The notes beneath the pieces were generated by a model. That model was given only the letters and a program-made list of their open reading frames with translations. It did no database searches and was not told the DNA's origin. Both the position numbers and the translations under genes were made by a program. Shown one piece after another: positions 40,917 to 50,386 of a stretch of 64,000 nt of DNA (position 1 is its first letter; each line of letters begins with the position of its first letter). The stretch lies in contig NZ_FCOE02000018.1 of the NCBI RefSeq assembly GCF_001544915.2, forward strand, positions 1 through 64,000. The letters are read 5' to 3'. The stretch is from Caballeronia pedi. GTDB taxonomy: Bacteria; Pseudomonadota; Gammaproteobacteria; Burkholderiales; Burkholderiaceae.

Positions 40917-42461
40917 TCAAAGCTGCGGATTGAGCTTCTCGACCTTCGAATGCAGCTTGTTCAATGCGGCGATGTAAGCCTTCGCCGATGCCGCGACGAT
41001 ATCCGGATCGGTGCCCACGCCGTTCACGATGCGCCCGCTCTTCGACAGACGCACGGTCACTTCGCCCTGCGCCTGCGTGCCGGTCGTGATCGCGTTCACC
41101 GAATACAGCACGAGTTCCGCGCCGCTCGACACCTTCGATTCGATCGCGTGCAGCGTGGCATCGACGGGACCGTTGCCGCCCGCCTCGCCCGTGACTTCGT
41201 TGCCTTCCACCGCGAACACGACCTTCGCTTGCGGCTGCTCGCCGGTCTCCGAATGCTGCTTCATCGATACGAAGCGGAAGTGTTCCTTCGCCTGCGCCTC
41301 GGCGGATTCCTCGGAGACGATCTGCATGATGTCTTCGTCGAAGATTTCGGCCTTGCGGTCGGCGAGATCCTTGAAGCGCGCGAATGCGGCGTTGACATCG
41401 GCTTCGGATTCGAGCGTCACGCCGAGTTCTTCCAGACGCTGCTTGAACGCGTTACGGCCCGACAGCTTGCCGAGCACGATCTTGTTCGCGGCCCAGCCCA
41501 CGTCTTCCGCGCGCATGATTTCGTAGGTGTCGCGCGCCTTCAGCACGCCGTCCTGATGGATGCCCGACGCGTGCGCGAAGGCATTCGCACCGACCACCGC
41601 CTTGTTCGGCTGCACGACGAAGCCGGTGATCTGCGAGACGAGCTTCGACGTGGGCACGATCTGCGTCGTATCGACGCCGACATCGAGCCCGAAGTAGTCC
41701 TTGCGCGTCTTCACGGCCATCACGATTTCTTCGAGCGAGGTGTTGCCCGCGCGCTCGCCGAGACCGTTGATGGTGCATTCGACCTGACGCGCGCCGCCGA
41801 TCTGCACGCCCGCAAGCGAATTCGCGACCGCGAGGCCGAGGTCGTCGTGGCAGTGAACCGACCAGATGGCCTTGTCGGAATTGGGCACGCGCTCGCGCAG
41901 CGTCTTGACGAGATTGCCGTAATGTTCCGGAATCCCGTAGCCGACCGTATCCGTGATGTTGATGGTGCGCGCGCCTTCTTCGATGACACCTTCGAGCACG
42001 CGGCAGAGGAAATCGATATCCGAGCGGCTGCCGTCTTCCGGCGAGAACTCGACGTCATCGGTGAACTTGCGCGCGAAACGCACCGCGAGGCGCGCCTGCT
42101 CGTAGACCTGCTCCGGCGTCATACGCAGCTTCTTTTCCATGTGCAGCGCCGAAGTGGCGATGAACGTGTGGATGCGGAACTGGTTCGCCGGCTTCAGCGC
42201 ATCGGCGGCGCGCTGGATGTCTTTGTCGTTCGCGCGGGCCAGCGAGCAGACCGTGCTGTCCTTCACGAGCGACGCGATCGTGTTGATCGCGTCGAAATCG
42301 CCGTTCGAACTGGCGGCGAAGCCCGCCTCGATCACGTCGACCTTCATGCGCTCCAGTTGCTTCGCGATGCGGATCTTCTCTTCCTTCGTCATCGACGCGC
42401 CGGGGGACTGCTCGCCATCGCGCAAGGTCGTGTCGAAAATGATCAACTTGTCTGCTGCCAT
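40917..42461 (-). CDS. leuA: 2-isopropylmalate synthase
   Basis: A 514-residue enzyme for the first step of leucine synthesis, condensing acetyl-CoA with 2-oxoisovalerate. The catalytic TIM barrel carries the [15 protein letters not shown] signature at residues 10-24, the [16 protein letters not shown] metal-binding region and [13 protein letters not shown]. After a linker the LeuA regulatory domain (about 390-510), which binds leucine for feedback inhibition, is present. Upstream lie a probable promoter and a short leucine-codon-rich frame (see separate entries), suggesting control by leucyl-tRNA supply as well. Confidence 0.97.
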   Translation of the reverse strand: MAADKLIIFDTTLRDGEQSPGASMTKEEKIRIAKQLERMKVDVIEAGFAASSNGDFDAINTIASLVKDSTVCSLARANDKDIQRAADALKPANQFRIHTFIATSALHMEKKLRMTPEQVYEQARLAVRFARKFTDDVEFSPEDGSRSDIDFLCRVLEGVIEEGARTINITDTVGYGIPEHYGNLVKTLRERVPNSDKAIWSVHCHDDLGLAVANSLAGVQIGGARQVECTINGLGERAGNTSLEEIVMAVKTRKDYFGLDVGVDTTQIVPTSKLVSQITGFVVQPNKAVVGANAFAHASGIHQDGVLKARDTYEIMRAEDVGWAANKIVLGKLSGRNAFKQRLEELGVTLESEADVNAAFARFKDLADRKAEIFDEDIMQIVSEESAEAQAKEHFRFVSMKQHSETGEQPQAKVVFAVEGNEVTGEAGGNGPVDATLHAIESKVSSGAELVLYSVNAITTGTQAQGEVTVRLSKSGRIVNGVGTDPDIVAASAKAYIAALNKLHSKVEKLNPQL

Positions 42462-42589
42462 GCTGGGCTCCTGTGGGGAGATTTATCGATTGTTGGGTGG
42501 AAAACGATCAGGCAAAAGGGAATTCGGGTGTTCGCGCCACCGCTGGCGTCGAAAACCTGGCTAGACGAGCAGACGGGAGGCGAGACGAA
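42462..42589 (-). promoter_or_regulatory. leuA: leuA mRNA leader with mutually exclusive hairpins
   Basis: The 128 nt between the candidate leader peptide and leuA contain a short hairpin, CGCCA (42535-42539 on the plus strand) with TGGCG (42544-42548). The sequence GGCGCG of the mRNA, covering part of that hairpin (42533-42538), can instead pair with CGCGCC at the end of the leader peptide frame (42601-42606). The two structures exclude each other. No U-tract follows, so any control would be at translation or Rho access rather than an intrinsic attenuator. Confidence 0.35.
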
Positions 42590-42676
42590 TCAGCGCGGTA
42601 GGCGCGCTAGCAGCGATAGTGCGCGTAGCGACGCACCTGCCGGGAACAGCGAGAAGGGGAACGGGGAAAAATTCAT
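42590..42676 (-). CDS. candidate leucine leader peptide upstream of leuA
   Basis: A 28-codon frame starting ATG (42674-42676) and ending TGA (42590-42592). It encodes six leucines, and four are the rare codon CTA at codons 17, 20, 23 and 26, evenly spaced every third codon; codons 10 and 22 are CTG. The peptide's second half is built from Leu, Ala, Arg and Ser. CTA is uncommon in the other genes of this window, so the cluster is unlikely to be chance. The ATG lies about 7 nt after the -10 box, so the transcript would start at or next to the initiation codon (leaderless). No ribosome-binding site is possible then. Expression is inferred. Confidence 0.55.
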   Translation of the reverse strand: MNFSPFPFSLFPAGASLRALSLLARLPR

Positions 42677-42682
42677 TCAAAA

Positions 42683-42711
42683 ACTATAACGGCTTTTAGA
42701 GGCGCGTGCAA
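42683..42711 (-). promoter_or_regulatory. leuA: putative leuA promoter
   Basis: On the minus strand TTGCAC (42706-42711) and TATAGT (42683-42688) are separated by 17 bp. It sits 215 bp upstream of leuA, immediately before the leader peptide frame. Confidence 0.7.
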
Positions 42712-42769
42712 TCAGGGCTTTGGATCGAACCAGGCAACCTCGGCATGTCCCGCGTGCGGCCCGGAAATG

Positions 42770-42803
42770 CAAAAAGCCTGCGTCCCGAAGGAGGCAGGCT
42801 TTT
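42770..42803 (-). terminator. Rho-independent terminator of the NlpC/P60 gene
   Basis: AAAAGCCTGC (42772-42781) and GCAGGCTTTT (42794-42803) form a 10-pair stem; on the minus strand the hairpin is followed by TTTTTGC. It lies 21 bp after the stop of the NlpC/P60 gene. Confidence 0.88.
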
Positions 42804-42823
42804 CCTGATGCCAGTCAGAACGA

Positions 42824-43483
42824 TCAGTAACCGCCGATCGACGCGCTCACGCGCTGACGCAGTTCCGAACCATCGCCGACCTGTGCGTTCTCGATACGAC
42901 GCGCGCCCTGGAAGCGCTTTTCCCAGTAGCCGTCTTCCATGTCGTCGACACGGATCGTGCTGCCGGTCGACGGCGAATGCACGAACTTGTTGTCGCCGAT
43001 ATAGATGCCGACATGCGAGAACGAACGGCGCATCGTGTTGAAGAACACCAGATCGCCCGGCTTGAGGTCGGAGACGGTAACCTTCTCGCCGACACGGCTC
43101 ATTTCCTCGGCGCGGCGCGGCAAGGTCATGCCGAGCGTGTCCTGAAACACGTAGCGCACGAAGCCGCTGCAATCCAGACCGGAATCCGGCGTGTTGCCGC
43201 CCCAGCGGTAGCGCACGCCGATCATGTTCAGCGCGCCGACGACGACGTCGCCCGCCTTGCTGGCTACGCCCGACAGAAACGACTTCGCGCCGCCCGGAGT
43301 GCTGGCGGCGTCTGCGCTGGATCCATCAGTGGATTTGCTGGAGGAGAAAATGCCGTTGTTGGCATTTTGGCTGCTACTGTTGACTTCGTCGGCGAACGCG
43401 CCGGAAGTGGTTGTCATCAGAAGGCCGATCAACATGCTCGCGGCGGCGCGGGCGCATGTCTGAGTCAACGTTAGTGGCTGCAT
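42824..43483 (-). CDS. C40 family (NlpC/P60) peptidase, secreted
   Basis: A 219-residue probable peptidoglycan endopeptidase. An N-terminal signal peptide (cleavage near AFA-D, residue 31) is followed by a Ser/Asn/Thr-rich linker (about 34-75) and a C-terminal NlpC/P60 domain. The catalytic cysteine is C105 (LDCSGFVRYVF), the histidine H157 (SFSHVGIYIG) and the third residue H169 (KFVHSPSTG). Such enzymes cut the stem peptide in cell-wall growth. The ATG at 43483 is chosen because it starts the signal peptide; an upstream extension does not. Confidence 0.9.
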   Translation of the reverse strand: MQPLTLTQTCARAAASMLIGLLMTTTSGAFADEVNSSSQNANNGIFSSSKSTDGSSADAASTPGGAKSFLSGVASKAGDVVVGALNMIGVRYRWGGNTPDSGLDCSGFVRYVFQDTLGMTLPRRAEEMSRVGEKVTVSDLKPGDLVFFNTMRRSFSHVGIYIGDNKFVHSPSTGSTIRVDDMEDGYWEKRFQGARRIENAQVGDGSELRQRVSASIGGY

Positions 43484-43545
43484 CGGTCGGTAGGTTTTAC
43501 AATTAAAAGCTGCTAAATCAGGGAGATACGTGAAAGTTTGGAAGG

Positions 43546-43574
43546 ATACTAGCCACAAAGTATTTAACTGTCAA
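43546..43574 (-). promoter_or_regulatory. strong sigma-70 promoter of the NlpC/P60 gene
   Basis: On the minus strand a perfect -35 TTGACA (43569-43574) and -10 TAGTAT (43546-43551) with 17-bp spacing, in an A/T-rich stretch about 65 bp before the start codon. Confidence 0.82.
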
Positions 43575-43630
43575 AAGAAATAGAAAAATACAATTAAGAT
43601 GGGCACCCAATTGGTGAAAAAGAAAGATTT

Positions 43631-45229
43631 TTAGGAATCAAGGGCTGCTCTCAGAAGCTTTCTTGTGTATTCGTCGGACGGGTTCGAAAAAATCTTCTCT
43701 ACTTCTCCGGACTCGACGATAAAACCATTCCGCATCACCGCGACGCGATGTGCCATTGCCCCGATCACCTGCAGGTCGTGGCTAATGAAAACGTAACCGA
43801 GATTGTGCTTCTGCTGAATGCTGGCCAGCAACGCAAGTACTTGAGTCTGAATGGAAACATCGAGCGCGCTGGTCGGTTCGTCGAGGATCAGGATGCTGGG
43901 TTCCAGCACGAGCGCACGCGCGATCGCGATGCGTTGCCGCTGCCCGCCCGAAAATTCGTGCGGGTAGCGTTCGAGCGCCGAGCGCTCCATGCCCACCTCG
44001 CGCAGCACCGCGATCACCTTGGCGCGCCGCGCGGCCGCGTCGAGTTCCGGGCGATGCAGCGCCAGCCCTTCCCCGACGATCCGCTCGACGGTTTGCCGCG
44101 GCGACAGCGAGCTGAACGGGTCCTGAAACACCACTTGCAGATTCGAGCGCAGCACCGCTTTTTCGCGTCCGCGAAAATCGCCGAGTGCGCGGCCCTGAAA
44201 CTCCACCGCGCCGGCTGAAATGCGCTGCAGCCCGAGAAGCGCCATCGCGAGCGTCGACTTCCCCGAGCCCGACTCGCCGACGATGCCAAGCGTCTCGCCC
44301 TGGCGCACCGTCAGCGTCACATCGTCGACCGCCTTGAAGCGGCCGCTCTGGAACCAGCCTTTGAGCCCGGGCACGCGCGTCGGGTAATCGACGGACACGT
44401 CCTTCGCGTCGAGCAGCACCGGCGCGATCGGCAGCACGGGCAGCACGGTGCGCTTCGGCTTGCTTGCCAGCAGACGCTGGGTGTAAGGATGCTGCGGCGA
44501 CGTGAAAATGTCGTCCGTGGCGCCGCTCTCGACGAGCACGCCGTTCTCCATCACCGCGACGCGTTCGGCGAAACGCCGCACGAGATTCAGGTCGTGCGTG
44601 ATCAGCAGCACGGCCATGCCGCGCTTTTCCGCCTCGTCGCGCTGCAACTCCAGCAGCAGATCGACGATCTGCGCGCGGATCGTCACGTCGAGCGCAGTCG
44701 TCGGCTCGTCGGCGAGGAGCAGGCGCGGCCGGCACGCGAGCGCCATCGCGATCATCACGCGCTGGCGCTGTCCGCCCGAAAGCTGATGCGGATAGCTGTC
44801 CACACGCCTTTCCGGCTCCGTGATGCCGGTGCGCGCGAGCAGCGCGATCGCGCGCTGCCGCGCCTCGCGCGGACTCGTGCCGTCGTGCAGTTGAATCGTT
44901 TCGCCGATCTGGTCGCCGACCGTATAGAGCGGATTGAGCGCCGTCATCGGCTCCTGAAAGATCATCGCGATATCGGAGCCGCGCAGGCCGCGCATCGCAT
45001 GCTCGCTCTTCGACAGCAACTCGTCGCCGGCGAAGCGGATCGAGCCGGTCACTTCGGCATCGCGCACGAGCCGAAGGATCGACAGCGCCGTCACGCTCTT
45101 GCCCGAGCCCGATTCGCCGACGAGCGCGACACGCTCGCCCGCGCGGATCTCGAGATTCACGCCGTCGACGGCGAGCGTATCGCCAAAACGCACGCGCAGG
45201 TCTTCGATCGAAAGCAAAGGCGCGCTCAC
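43631..45229 (-). CDS. yejF: peptide ABC transporter ATPase, fused double domain (YejF)
   Basis: A 532-residue protein with two complete ABC domains in one chain. Each has a Walker A (GESGSGKS), an ABC signature (LSGGQRQRV and FSGGQRQRI) and a Walker B ([11 protein letters not shown] and [11 protein letters not shown]). It powers the YejABEF importer, which takes up oligopeptides, including microcin C in E. coli. The start is a GTG (45227-45229) overlapping the yejE stop (GTGA), which matches the family's N-terminus. Confidence 0.94.
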   Translation of the reverse strand: MSAPLLSIEDLRVRFGDTLAVDGVNLEIRAGERVALVGESGSGKSVTALSILRLVRDAEVTGSIRFAGDELLSKSEHAMRGLRGSDIAMIFQEPMTALNPLYTVGDQIGETIQLHDGTSPREARQRAIALLARTGITEPERRVDSYPHQLSGGQRQRVMIAMALACRPRLLLADEPTTALDVTIRAQIVDLLLELQRDEAEKRGMAVLLITHDLNLVRRFAERVAVMENGVLVESGATDDIFTSPQHPYTQRLLASKPKRTVLPVLPIAPVLLDAKDVSVDYPTRVPGLKGWFQSGRFKAVDDVTLTVRQGETLGIVGESGSGKSTLAMALLGLQRISAGAVEFQGRALGDFRGREKAVLRSNLQVVFQDPFSSLSPRQTVERIVGEGLALHRPELDAAARRAKVIAVLREVGMERSALERYPHEFSGGQRQRIAIARALVLEPSILILDEPTSALDVSIQTQVLALLASIQQKHNLGYVFISHDLQVIGAMAHRVAVMRNGFIVESGEVEKIFSNPSDEYTRKLLRAALDS

Positions 45230-46347
45230 TGCCCGCCTCCCGCTTTCACCGCATCCGCGATGCGCGTATCGAGCGCGTTGCGCAACGCGTCGCCCATGAA
45301 GGTCAGCAACAGCAGCGTGGCGACCAGCACGCCGAAGGTCGAAAGCGAGATCCACCACGCGTCGAGATTGGCCTTGCCCTGCGCGAGCAGTTCACCGAGC
45401 GATGGTGTCGGCGACGGCACGCCCAGGCCGAGAAAATCGAGGCTTGTCAGCGCGAGAATCGCACCGCTCATGCGAAACGGCAGGAAGGTGATGACCGGCG
45501 TCAGGCTATTGGGCAGCACGTGCCGCCAGATGATCTGCCAGTTCGACAGGCCCATCGCGCGCGCCGCGCGCACGTAGTCTTGCGTGCGATTGCGCAGGAA
45601 CTCCGCGCGCACGTAGTCGGACAGACCGATCCAGCCGAACAGCGACAGCAGGATGATCAGCAGGATCAGGCTCGGCTCGAAGATCGACGCGAAGATGATG
45701 AGCAGATAAAGCTCCGGCAGCGCGCTCCATATTTCTATGAGCCGCTGCCCGGTGATATCGATCCGGCCGCCGAAATACCCCTGCACCGCGCCCGCGACGA
45801 CGCCGAGCACCGTGCCGATCGCCGTCAGCACGAGCGCGAACAGCACCGACACGCGAAAGCCGTACAGGAGCCGCGCAAACACGTCGCGGCCGCGGTCGTC
45901 GGTGCCGAGCCAGTTCTCGCGCGAAGGCGGCGCCGGGTTCGAGCCTTTCGAGAAGTAGTTGAGCGTATCGTAGTAATAGTGATTCGGCGGATAGATCGCG
46001 AAGTTGCCGGGCGCGCTGAACCGGTCGCGCACGAACGGATCGAGATAATCGGCGGGCGTCGGGAAATCGCCGCCGAAGGTCGTTTCCGCGTAGGTCTTCA
46101 CAAGCGGGAAATAGAAATGCCCCTGATAACGCACGACGAGCGGCTTGTCGTTCGACCACAGCGGTCCCGCGAGACTGATCACGAACGCCGCGACGAACAC
46201 GATGAGGCTCCAGTAGCCGAGGCGATTGCGCCTGAAGCGCAGCCACACGCGCCGCCCCGGCGAGATCGGTGCCTCGCCGCGCAACGGTTGCGCGTCGCTG
46301 CCATTGGCCGCGCGCCGTGACGATTCCGGTGAAGCGGCTCGATTCAA
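45226..46347 (-). CDS. yejE: peptide ABC transporter permease YejE (TTG start)
   Basis: A 373-residue inner-membrane permease with about six helices. The permease motif EFLRNRTQDYVRAARAMGLSNWQIIWRH-type EAA loop is present near residue 260, and a large periplasmic loop lies between helices one and two, typical of YejE. The frame has no ATG ahead of the conserved region, so TTG at 46345-46347 is the likely start; GGAG inside the end of yejB serves as its ribosome-binding site. Confidence 0.92.
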   Translation of the reverse strand: MNRAASPESSRRAANGSDAQPLRGEAPISPGRRVWLRFRRNRLGYWSLIVFVAAFVISLAGPLWSNDKPLVVRYQGHFYFPLVKTYAETTFGGDFPTPADYLDPFVRDRFSAPGNFAIYPPNHYYYDTLNYFSKGSNPAPPSRENWLGTDDRGRDVFARLLYGFRVSVLFALVLTAIGTVLGVVAGAVQGYFGGRIDITGQRLIEIWSALPELYLLIIFASIFEPSLILLIILLSLFGWIGLSDYVRAEFLRNRTQDYVRAARAMGLSNWQIIWRHVLPNSLTPVITFLPFRMSGAILALTSLDFLGLGVPSPTPSLGELLAQGKANLDAWWISLSTFGVLVATLLLLTFMGDALRNALDTRIADAVKAGGGQ

Positions 46348-46348
46348 A

Positions 46349-47389
46349 TCAGCGCTCCAGTTGTTCGAATTGAATGCGCGGATCGACCCAGACGTAGCAG
46401 AGATCCGAGATGAGCTTGGTCGCGAGGCCGATCAGCGTGAAGAGATACAGCGTGCCGAGCACGACCGGGTAATCGCGCCGCACGACGGATTCGTACGAGA
46501 GCAGGCCGAGGCCGTCGAGCGAAAACAGCGTCTCGATCAGCAGGCTGCCCGTGAAGAACGCGCCGATGAACGCCGCCGGAAAACCCACGATCAGCGGCAG
46601 GAGCGCATTGCGGAACACGTGTTTCCACAGCACGCGCCGCTCGCTCAGGCCTTTGGCGCGCGCGGTCAGCACGTATTGCTTGCGAATTTCGTCGAGGAAC
46701 GCGTTCTTCGTCAGCATCGTGACGATAGCGAAGCTGCCGACCACCGACGCCACCACCGGCAAAGTGATGTGCCACAGATAATCGAGAATCTTGCCGCCGA
46801 GCGAGAGCGTCGCCCAGTTGTCGGAAGTGAGATTGCGCAGCGGGAACAGTTGCCAGAACGTCCCGCCGCCGAACAGCACGAGCAGCAGCACGCCCAGCAC
46901 GAAGCCCGGAATCGCGAAGCCGACCAGCACGACGAGACTCGTCGCGACATCGAACTTCGAGCCGTTCCTGACCGCCTTCGCGATGCCGAGCGGCACCGAT
47001 ATCAGATACGTGATGAAGAAGGTCCACAAGCCGATGCTGATCGACACCGGCAGCTTCGACACGATCAGCGACCACACGCTCTGATGCCTGAAGTAGCTTT
47101 CGCCGAGATCGAAGCGCGCGAACTTGCCGAGCATCAGAACATAGCGTTCGAGCGGCGGCTTGTCGAAGCCATAGAGCTTCTTGAGCTGCTCGACCTGTTG
47201 CGCATCGACTCCCGTATGCGTGCGCAGGCCGAACCCGCCGCCGCCTTCCGTCTGGCCGCGCCGCAGATCGTGCACCGCCTGCTCGACCGGACCGCCCGGC
47301 ACGAACTGGATCACGACGAACGTGAGCGTCAGCACACCGATGAGCGTCGGGATCATCAAGAGAATGCGTTTGAGGATGTAGCTCCACAT
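46349..47389 (-). CDS. yejB: peptide ABC transporter permease YejB
   Basis: A 346-residue inner-membrane permease of the oligopeptide type, with about six helices. It starts MWSYILKRILLMIPTLIGVL, the standard DppB-like N-terminus, carries VVIQFVPGGPVEQ and the EAA loop YVLTARAKGLSERRVLWKH. A 45-residue upstream extension in frame is not part of the family. It lies 13 bp after yejA. Confidence 0.93.
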   Translation of the reverse strand: MWSYILKRILLMIPTLIGVLTLTFVVIQFVPGGPVEQAVHDLRRGQTEGGGGFGLRTHTGVDAQQVEQLKKLYGFDKPPLERYVLMLGKFARFDLGESYFRHQSVWSLIVSKLPVSISIGLWTFFITYLISVPLGIAKAVRNGSKFDVATSLVVLVGFAIPGFVLGVLLLVLFGGGTFWQLFPLRNLTSDNWATLSLGGKILDYLWHITLPVVASVVGSFAIVTMLTKNAFLDEIRKQYVLTARAKGLSERRVLWKHVFRNALLPLIVGFPAAFIGAFFTGSLLIETLFSLDGLGLLSYESVVRRDYPVVLGTLYLFTLIGLATKLISDLCYVWVDPRIQFEQLER

Positions 47390-47402
47390 GGCGCGCCGTC
47401 CT

Positions 47403-49271
47403 TTATTTCGCCGCGGGCGCGGACTTCGCCCACCACGTCGATATGACCCATTCCTCGGCGCCGTAATACAGCGGCAATGTCGACGGGTACGCGAGCGTAT
47501 TGCGATACGCCACGCGATGCGTCGCCGAGTACCAGTGCGGCACCACATAGTAGCCGTTCATCAGCACGCGATCGAGCGCGTGTGTCGCGTCGACCAGTTG
47601 CTCGCGCGTCTGCGCGGAGATCACTTTGTGCAGGATGGCGTCGACGGCCGGCGACTTCACGCCCGCGAGATTGTCCGAGCCCTGCTCGTCAGCGGACTTG
47701 CTGCCGAAGCGCGTAACCTGCTCGGTTCCCGGCACCTGCACGTCGGGCATGCGCACGCTCGTCATGTCGAAGTCGAACGCGTCGAGACGCTTCTGGATGA
47801 GCGCGTAATCGACGGTGCGAAAGTTCATCGTGATGCCGAGCTTCTGCAGATTGCGCCCGAACGCGGCGGCGACCGGCTCCATCGACGCGCCGCCGCCGGT
47901 GTCGTCGAGAATCTCGAACGCGAATGGCTGCCCTTTCGCGTTACGCAGCGCGCCGTCGCGATACGTCCAGCCGGCCTGCGCGAGCAACTCGCGCGCCTTG
48001 ATGAGATTCGCGCGCAGCGAGCCGGGCGGATCGGTGTCCGGCTGGCGCGGCATCTCGCCGAACACGGCGGGATCGAGTTCCTGCTTCAACGGATTCAGGA
48101 TCGCCAGTTCGCCATCGCTCGGCTTGCCTTTCGCCTGCAGATCCGTATTGACGAAAAAGCTGTCGATGCGCCGGTACTGATTGAAGAACAACTGCCGGTT
48201 GAGCCATTCGAAATCGAGCGCGAGATCGAGCGCCTGACGCACGCGCACGTCCTTGAAAAGCGGCTTGCGGGTGTTCATGAAGAAGCCCTGCATGCCCGTG
48301 CCGTTGTGCTGCGGAAACTCCCGCTTGATGAGTTCACCATTGTCGAAGCGCTTGCCGATATCGCGCCGCACCCAGCTTCGCGCGACATATTCGACCAGCA
48401 CGTCGTACTCGCCCGCCTTGAAGGCTTCGAGACGCGCGGTGGGGTCGCCGTACAGCTTGTAGTCGATGTGCGCGAAGTTGTACATGCCGACCCGCACCGG
48501 CAGCGCCGCGCCCCAGTATTCCGGATTGCGCCGGTACGAGATCGTGCGGCCGTTGTCGAACCGGTCGATCAGATACGGCCCGCTGCCGATGGGCTTCTGA
48601 AACGCGATCTGATCGAACGGAACGCGCGTGCCGTCCGGCTTCATGCCCCACTTGCGCGAGAACACCGGAATGCCGCCCGCGAGCAGCGGCATTTCGCGCG
48701 TCGCGATCTTGAATTCGAAGCGGATCGTGAGCGGATCGACGACGACCGCGCGCGCGATCTGCCCGAAGTAGACCGCGAACTGTGGCGCGGCCAACGGGCT
48801 CTTGAGCGTCTCGAACGAGAACTTCACGTCCTCGGCCGTGACCGGATCGCCATTGGAGAAGCGTGCTTTCGGGTTGATGTGGAAGGTCGTCGACATGCCG
48901 TCGGGCGCGACCAAGATATCGTCGGCGAGCAGGCCGTAAGCGGTCGCTACTTCATCGGAACTGCCGGTCGTCAGGCTTTCGAACATCAGCGAAAGCCCCG
49001 GAGCCGGATTGCCGCGCAGCGTGAACGGATTGAACTTGTCGAAGCTCGTCAGCCGGTTCGGATTGGCGAGCACGAGCGTGCCGTCACGCGGCGCATCGGG
49101 ATTGACGTAACCGAAATGCCTGAAATCCGCCGGATACTTGGGTTCGCCGTATTGCGCGATCGCATGGACCGCGTAAGCCGGGCTCGCGAGCCACGCGATC
49201 GATCCGGCCAGTGCAAGTGCGATGAATCTACATGAGGCGCTGAATGAGCGGATCGTCGTGCGAGTCGTCAT
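47403..49271 (-). CDS. yejA: extracellular solute-binding protein YejA
   Basis: A 622-residue periplasmic binding protein of family 5 (oligopeptide type). Start ATG at 49271 with AAGAGGC before it. The signal peptide ends near AYA-V (about residue 34). The ligand domain contains VTAEDVKFSFETLKSPLA and PIGSGPYLIDRFDNGRTI, both standard in the family. It supplies peptides to YejBEF. It is divergent from fabI. Confidence 0.94.
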   Translation of the reverse strand: MTTRTTIRSFSASCRFIALALAGSIAWLASPAYAVHAIAQYGEPKYPADFRHFGYVNPDAPRDGTLVLANPNRLTSFDKFNPFTLRGNPAPGLSLMFESLTTGSSDEVATAYGLLADDILVAPDGMSTTFHINPKARFSNGDPVTAEDVKFSFETLKSPLAAPQFAVYFGQIARAVVVDPLTIRFEFKIATREMPLLAGGIPVFSRKWGMKPDGTRVPFDQIAFQKPIGSGPYLIDRFDNGRTISYRRNPEYWGAALPVRVGMYNFAHIDYKLYGDPTARLEAFKAGEYDVLVEYVARSWVRRDIGKRFDNGELIKREFPQHNGTGMQGFFMNTRKPLFKDVRVRQALDLALDFEWLNRQLFFNQYRRIDSFFVNTDLQAKGKPSDGELAILNPLKQELDPAVFGEMPRQPDTDPPGSLRANLIKARELLAQAGWTYRDGALRNAKGQPFAFEILDDTGGGASMEPVAAAFGRNLQKLGITMNFRTVDYALIQKRLDAFDFDMTSVRMPDVQVPGTEQVTRFGSKSADEQGSDNLAGVKSPAVDAILHKVISAQTREQLVDATHALDRVLMNGYYVVPHWYSATHRVAYRNTLAYPSTLPLYYGAEEWVISTWWAKSAPAAK

Positions 49272-49503
49272 GTGCCTCTTGGCGCGATGTGTGGTGAAGC
49301 GTTGAATGACCCGGGCAAAGCCCGAAGCGAGCGCCGCGAGAATCCTGTGCAGGCATTGCATTGTGAGAGAATTCTACCCAAAATCACGCGCCATACGGCT
49401 TGCGGCCTAGGGGTTTGCCACCAGGTTCGCATCTGAGCCGACTGCGCCACGCACGATACGCGCGGTATCCGCGCGCGACATTGACATCAAAGAAGGAGCA
49501 TTC
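49272..49503. other. yejA-fabI divergent intergenic region
   Basis: This 232 bp must hold the promoters of both genes. An AAGGAG site lies just before fabI. I could not place convincing -35/-10 pairs for either direction, and no operator-like palindrome stands out. Confidence 0.5.
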
Positions 49504-50301
49504 ATGGGCTTTCTCGCTGGAAAACGAATTCTGCTGACGGGCCTGCTGTCGAACCGCTCGATCGCTTACGGCATCGCCGCGGCCTGCAAGCGCGAAGGCG
49601 CGGAACTGGCGTTCACGTATGTCGGCGAGCGCTTCAAGGAGCGCATCACCGAATTCGCGACCGAGTTCGGCAGCGACATGATCTATCCCTGCGACGTCGC
49701 CGACGACGCGCAGATCGACGCCCTCTTCGGCTCGCTCAAGGAACGCTGGGACTCGCTCGACGGCCTCGTGCATTCGATCGGCTTCGCGCCGCGCGAGGCG
49801 ATTGCTGGCGATTTCCTCGACGGCATGACGCGCGAGAACTTCCGCGTCGCGCACGACATCTCCGCGTACAGCTTCCCCGCGCTCGCCAAAGCCGCGCTGC
49901 CGTTGCTGAAAGACGGCTCGTCGCTGCTGACGCTGAGCTACCTCGGCGCCGAGCGCGCGCTGCCGAACTACAACACGATGGGTCTCGCGAAAGCATCGCT
50001 CGAAGCCAGCGTGCGTTACATGGCGGCGTCGCCGTCGCTCGGCGGCAAGGGCGTGCGCGTCAACGCCATTTCGGCGGGTCCGATCAAGACGCTCGCGGCG
50101 AGCGGCATCAAGGGCTTCGGCAAGATTCTGAACTTCGTCGAAGAAAACGCGCCGCTCAAGCGCAACGTGACGATCGAGCAAGTGGGCAATGTGGCCGCGT
50201 TCCTGCTGTCGGATCTGTCGGGCGGCGTGAGCGCGGAAGTCGTCCACGTCGATGCCGGATTTCACGCGGTTGTCGGCGGCATGGGCGGCGAGGCGGAATA
50301 A
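49504..50301 (+). CDS. fabI: enoyl-[acyl-carrier-protein] reductase FabI
   Basis: A 265-residue NADH-dependent reductase for the last step of the fatty-acid elongation cycle. Short-chain reductase fold with a FabI-type nucleotide loop ([16 protein letters not shown]). Catalytic residues line up with E. coli numbering: Y146, Y156 and K163 (SYLGAER then NYNTMGLAK). Gly93 (HSIGFAP), where triclosan-resistance changes occur in E. coli, is the sensitive-type residue. AAGGAG ribosome-binding site before the ATG; a bidirectional terminator follows the stop. Confidence 0.96.
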   Translation: MGFLAGKRILLTGLLSNRSIAYGIAAACKREGAELAFTYVGERFKERITEFATEFGSDMIYPCDVADDAQIDALFGSLKERWDSLDGLVHSIGFAPREAIAGDFLDGMTRENFRVAHDISAYSFPALAKAALPLLKDGSSLLTLSYLGAERALPNYNTMGLAKASLEASVRYMAASPSLGGKGVRVNAISAGPIKTLAASGIKGFGKILNFVEENAPLKRNVTIEQVGNVAAFLLSDLSGGVSAEVVHVDAGFHAVVGGMGGEAE

Positions 50302-50320
50302 GCCGCGTCTGACGCTGTCG

Positions 50321-50357
50321 AAAAAGCGCCGCTCGTGTCATGCGAGCGGCGCTTTTT
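50321..50357. terminator. bidirectional terminator between fabI and the His-rich protein gene
   Basis: AAAAAGCGCCGCTCG (50321-50335) pairs perfectly with CGAGCGGCGCTTTTT (50343-50357) around a seven-base loop, with T-tracts on both strands. Confidence 0.92.
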
Positions 50358-50386
50358 GTTTGCCACGGCCGTTTCGCGCGTGACCG

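Noticed and set aside
42462-42589. Classic intrinsic attenuator before leuA
   Set aside because: Hairpins are present but none is followed by a run of T's on the minus strand.
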